Of a stretch of 64,000 bases of DNA, positions 60,001-64,000 are shown piece by piece (the first letter of the stretch is position 1; every line of letters begins with the position of its first letter). The translations under genes and the position numbers were made by a program. The stretch is taken from positions 1 to 64,000 of the forward strand of contig JADFUC010000174.1 of NCBI GenBank assembly GCA_019722365.1. The letters are read 5' to 3'. This stretch comes from Lithospermum erythrorhizon. Its lineage: Eukaryota > Streptophyta > Magnoliopsida > Boraginales > Boraginaceae. The notes under the pieces are model-generated. The model searched no databases. It was not told where the DNA came from and saw only the letters and a list, made by a program, of their open reading frames with translations.

Positions 60001-60825
60001 TTATTAGCCGGTTGATCATTCACAGGTAGGCAGTTGAGTATATATGCGCATTAGAGGTTGGTATACTTGTGGAGATATGGGAGATAGAAGGTGATGACTA
60101 GATTTATAGTCGATGTTGAGTCTACCTTTGATTTCATTGGGTGATTGTGTCTTTATTGAGACCTTCTATTATATCTTAACATGTTATGCTTGAACCTTCT
60201 TGAAACACTTATTGTATGGCTGATTAGATAGTCTGGATATGTATATTATTCATATTTGACTATTATATTATTCATTGACTCATTATTCGTATGGTAAGTT
60301 CACCCACAGTATTTAAGTTTCACTAAGCCTGTGGCTTACACCCCTTTTCGCATTGGGTGGCATTTCATTTGTGCGAGTTGGAGCCCGGCCGGTTGAGCGA
60401 GGCACATTTTGAGAGTTTTTTGTTCAGTGGCTAGGTGGCGAGCATCGGTGTGAGAATCCTCACGGTCGATTTTGATGTGTTGTCAACCGTTTTGATTGTT
60501 GTATTTTTCCTTTTGAAACTTTAGCCTTGTCGGTATTGTCATTTTATTCGAGGATCACGGTATGTATGATCTTTTGTAGCCTTGCCGGCATTACTTTATT
60601 TTGAGATATGTTGTGTATATATATATATATGGGTTGGTTGTTTAGATATCAGCTGATGGATATTAAATCTTAAAAACTGTTTTTGATTGGGAAACTTAAT
60701 TGAGATCATATTTTTGGATGAAACGAATTGTGTTTTTAAATTAGATCCATCGGTTTGGTGACTCTGTGTTCAGGATTTTAATGACTCTACTTTCGAGGCG
60801 GCCGACACAGGGGCGAATCGTTACA

Positions 60826-61000
60826 ATTAGCTACTATTATATAATATATTTTATGTAGATACATTTTTTATTATTATAATAGATGTTAGTTAAATAATCA
60901 TATGATCATATGTAGAATTATTATTATTTATTATTATGTAGAACTATTGTTATTATTATTATAATATGTATTAGTTAAATAATCATATGTTTGGTGTAGG

Positions 61001-61096
<96 letters not shown>

Positions 61097-64000
61097 GTTA
61101 TTTAATTTCCTACATATATGAATTTTATATATTGACATCCATATAAATTTAAATTATACCAATTTAATCGACATAAACACAAAAAGTCGATACTATATTA
61201 GTCAATTCGTCAATATATTTAGTCAAGGGACATCAAATTGTTAAAGTAATATTTGTATCTCTCTATGGACATCTCAATTTGGTATAGTTGATATATATTT
61301 TTTTTCCAATCCTGATTACAAATGTTAGCTTCGTGGATATGATTACAAATGTCACATTCGTGGATATTTGACACAATTTACAGCTGACAAATTAATATGT
61401 AGCATATCTTTATATGTTTTTGGTAGAATTATATTGTTATTGTTGTTATTATTATTATTGTTATTATTAATTATCCATTTGAATCATAATAGATGTTAAT
61501 TACTAATAATTTTAGTTTCACTTAACAAATAATGATAAAGTCATATACAAGCATTAGGATTCTCAATAATTTATTTTCACCGGCTCTATGTACGAAATTC
61601 AAGCACACTGAATATCCCAAACTGTTTGACATAGCCATGTCGTAGCAAATTTTCTTCATTCTCTTCCAACTTTATGTGGTAACAAAATCATAAAGTAAAA
61701 CATACAAGTGGAATACCAAATCATTTCCTTAATATTATCATTATAGATAACGTGTTCCCGTTAGTTGATGAAGTAATCGAGAGGTCTAGAACATGTTAAT
61801 ATGATTAATGTGTCATGTAAAAAAAAATTCTTTTCTTTTCTTAGTTGGAGGAAAAGAGATGAGATGTTTAAATTGAAGATCTTTCATCTTTTGAAACTAA
61901 TTATCTATTCATCAAATATAATTGTATTTGATTGATTATTATTCAAATAATGTAATTTTGGATGTTAATATTATATTACTAATGTTTTACTAAAAAATAT
62001 TATTACATACCTTGTTGACATATATTATTTAAGTTTATAAAAACTTATTATTTTTTGTTGAATATGTATTAATAATAATATATTATTAATAATTTAAGTA
62101 ATATTACTAATAAAAGTATACTTGAAATAAAATGTACTAGAAAATAAAATAAATATTATTCACAAAAAGTAACGGGCGTACTATAAGAAATTTATACTAA
62201 TGATCTTTTTAAAAAAAATATTTAATCATAAGTATTTTAACATAATTTTTTCATCTTATATTAAGATTTATTCATGATCAAAGTGTCCACTTCCAAAAAA
62301 ATCAAAATATTAATTAAAAAATCGAAGAATTGTAATTTTTCTGTGATTTTAGAATAATTCCGAATTAAACATAAAAATTGTATCAAATATTTGAAGCATC
62401 GATTGAATTTAAGTAAATCGCCGTCTACTTTCTTTAATGCGTATAAAAGTATGAATCAACTAATGTGTTTCTTCCATTTTTTGTTAAGATAATATTATGC
62501 CTCCCAAATAAAGTTATTTACAAGACATCTAATGATTATCAAACTTCAATAATAATTAAATAACAATGGGAGTTAAAAATTATTAAACATAAAAAAAGAA
62601 ATTACAACTTGATATTACATGACTCTATTGGACAATTAATATAAATAATGGTATTTATGTTATTAGTTCATTCTAATTATAGCTCATAATTAAAATATTT
62701 GGAAGTTACATGCCTTATTATTCCACCTCTTGAAAGTTACACAAAAATATTGAATAATGATTGAATAATTATATTTATGTATTTGCCATAACTCATTAAA
62801 ATATTTGGAAGTTACATGATTAATTCTTGCGCTTTTCATAGTTACATAAAAAATAACTTATATATTATTTGTTTTATAAATACCCATTATTGTATACTAG
62901 GTATTATGTAATTTCAACATCATCTTCAAATATTAGAGAAAGATTCTGTCTCGAAACATTAATTTCCAAGACGTTGTACATGTTGTTAGCTATTTTGAAG
63001 TAAAGCACCCAAAGAAAGTTTCAAAGGACGATATAACACTTTCTATATCTCCAACCATCAATAATTCTTAGGTAATTTCTCAAATACCATTTCTATTCTT
63101 CAAACCATTATTATAGATCAAGTTATATTATTAGTCTATTTTCTATGACTTTATTAGAACATATAAATCAATGAAAGACGACGAAAGAGATGGCAAGATA
63201 TTTTTGGTTTGATGTTTACATTTAAATGAATAAACGAAAATATTTATTATGGTTTGATGTTTACATGTAATCGATTTAATGTATTTTACTAAGATTTAAC
63301 ATTGATGTTGTTATACTTTTGATGATGGTAATAGATATCAAAAGTTGAATACAAATAAATATATAAAATACACATCATTTTGAATTAACTAAATAAGATT
63401 ATAATTTATGCGTAAGTGATCAATTCGAATAATTAAATCTAAGACTATATATCAACACCTTTAAGCGATGAGAGAGAATACTTAAAATTTCTTCCTTAAA
63501 ATTTATATACTCAATTAAATCTTAAAATTAACCCATTTTCTAAGATTTGAATACTTGTAATAATATTTATTCTTAATTGAGTACACAATCATATATAATT
63601 ACTCTTAGAAGTGATAAAGTATAATATTTTTTATTAGTGTAATTTCATATACATATACTTATTTTGATGAATTTAACTATTAAAGGGTGAAAATATTATT
63701 TTTAGAAAAAAATATTTCTCTTTTAACTCCAAATATAAAGTACTATGACAACTTAAAACACATTTGATATATCTTCAATTAATTCATGTCGTCATAGTTA
63801 TAAAACGTACAACTATGTTGTATGTTATGAAACACTTTTAAGTTTGAAGTATATCAATAGTCATCATATTGAAAAGCCTAATGTCATATTTCAACACAAA
63901 CGTATAATAATTATTTTTACATTAAATTCGTATTTTTATTTTTTTGAATCAATGAAGTATAAGACTTCATCACCATATTATGGTCAAGACTATTTTAGAA
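60826..64000. other. AT-rich terminal stretch, no gene seen
   Basis: Contains the ATT microsatellite and other short ATT or TTA runs. No open frame resembles a known protein. The part at 61555-61600 and 62400-62700 has only AT-rich, non-repetitive sequence. Confidence 0.6.
61001..61096. repeat. ATT microsatellite, about 32 units
   Basis: Uninterrupted ATT units over 96 bases; likely to vary in length between individuals. Confidence 0.97.

Larger units (their letters stand above)
58146..60825 (+). mobile_element. Chromovirus-like solo LTR, plus strand
   Basis: It starts TGCCAATAACCCGTTACG at 58146 (a variant of TGTAATAACCC) and ends CGAATCGTTACA at 60825. The flanks ATTAA (58141-58145) and ATTAG (60826-60830) suggest a 5-bp target duplication. 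It contains W-box pairs (58607-58620 and 58729-58752), two minisatellites (59446-59570 and 59757-60000) that match the minus-strand LTR at 12785-16463 in reverse, and a TA run near 60610-60630. No internal region is attached. Confidence 0.78.

Noticed and set aside
1..64000. CRISPR arrays, prokaryotic operons, rRNA genes
   Set aside because: No regularly spaced repeats with unique spacers, no ribosome-binding sites ahead of genes and no rRNA motifs; the tandem arrays are minisatellites and microsatellites.

Overview
The window is nuclear DNA of a flowering plant, most likely a eudicot. It has spliced genes with canonical plant introns, very AT-rich spacers, Ty1/copia and Ty3/gypsy retrotransposons, a Mutator-like (MULE) transposon, several MITEs and a tRNA-derived SINE. 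There are no operons, no CRISPR arrays, and I recognised no rRNA or tRNA genes. The species cannot be named from the sequence alone.

Layout. Positions 1-33.5 kb are almost entirely transposon-derived. A minus-strand copia LTR edge (1-145) is followed by a degenerate Sirevirus-type copia element with both LTRs (880-12481). That element carries gag, integrase, reverse transcriptase and RNase H remnants and an extra 3' envelope-like region, which is itself broken by a second copia LTR (about 8467-9495). Next come a minus-strand chromovirus-like LTR (about 12785-16463), the gag-protease-LTR end of a minus-strand Athila gypsy element (about 16470-20690), two plus-strand LTR copies of the chromovirus-like family (about 20700-22280 and 23106-25573), a foldback MITE (26885-27465), an AT-rich satellite, a minus-strand MULE transposase joined to an OTU protease domain (about 28700-31050), and a plus-strand plant mobile domain relic (about 32030-33480).

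Positions 35.8-56.6 kb form a gene island on the plus strand with three intact spliced genes. They are an RCC1-repeat protein (8 exons, 474 aa), mitochondrial ATP synthase subunit g (2 coding exons, 122 aa) and the ESCRT-III subunit VPS32/SNF7 (6 exons, 218 aa). Between them lie a minus-strand copia pol end (43560-44520), another copia LTR (45362 to about 46390), a Stowaway MITE in an intron, a TCGA-rich element with a 9-bp target duplication, a SINE with a 7-bp duplication, and a copia 5' end. The last 7.4 kb hold a solo chromovirus-like LTR (58146-60825), a long ATT microsatellite and AT-rich sequence with no recognisable gene.

The three genes have separate cell functions and share no pathway. 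The most unusual points are an apparent GT-TG intron in the RCC1 gene, the MULE transposase-OTU unit beside a plant mobile domain relic, WRKY-type W-box pairs kept in several copies of one LTR family, and an LTR-like inverted-repeat block with a TATA box placed just upstream of the Sirevirus envelope-like region. Coding remnants in repeats are riddled with short indels while all exons of the three genes are clean. This may be real decay, or poor polishing of repeats in a long-read assembly.
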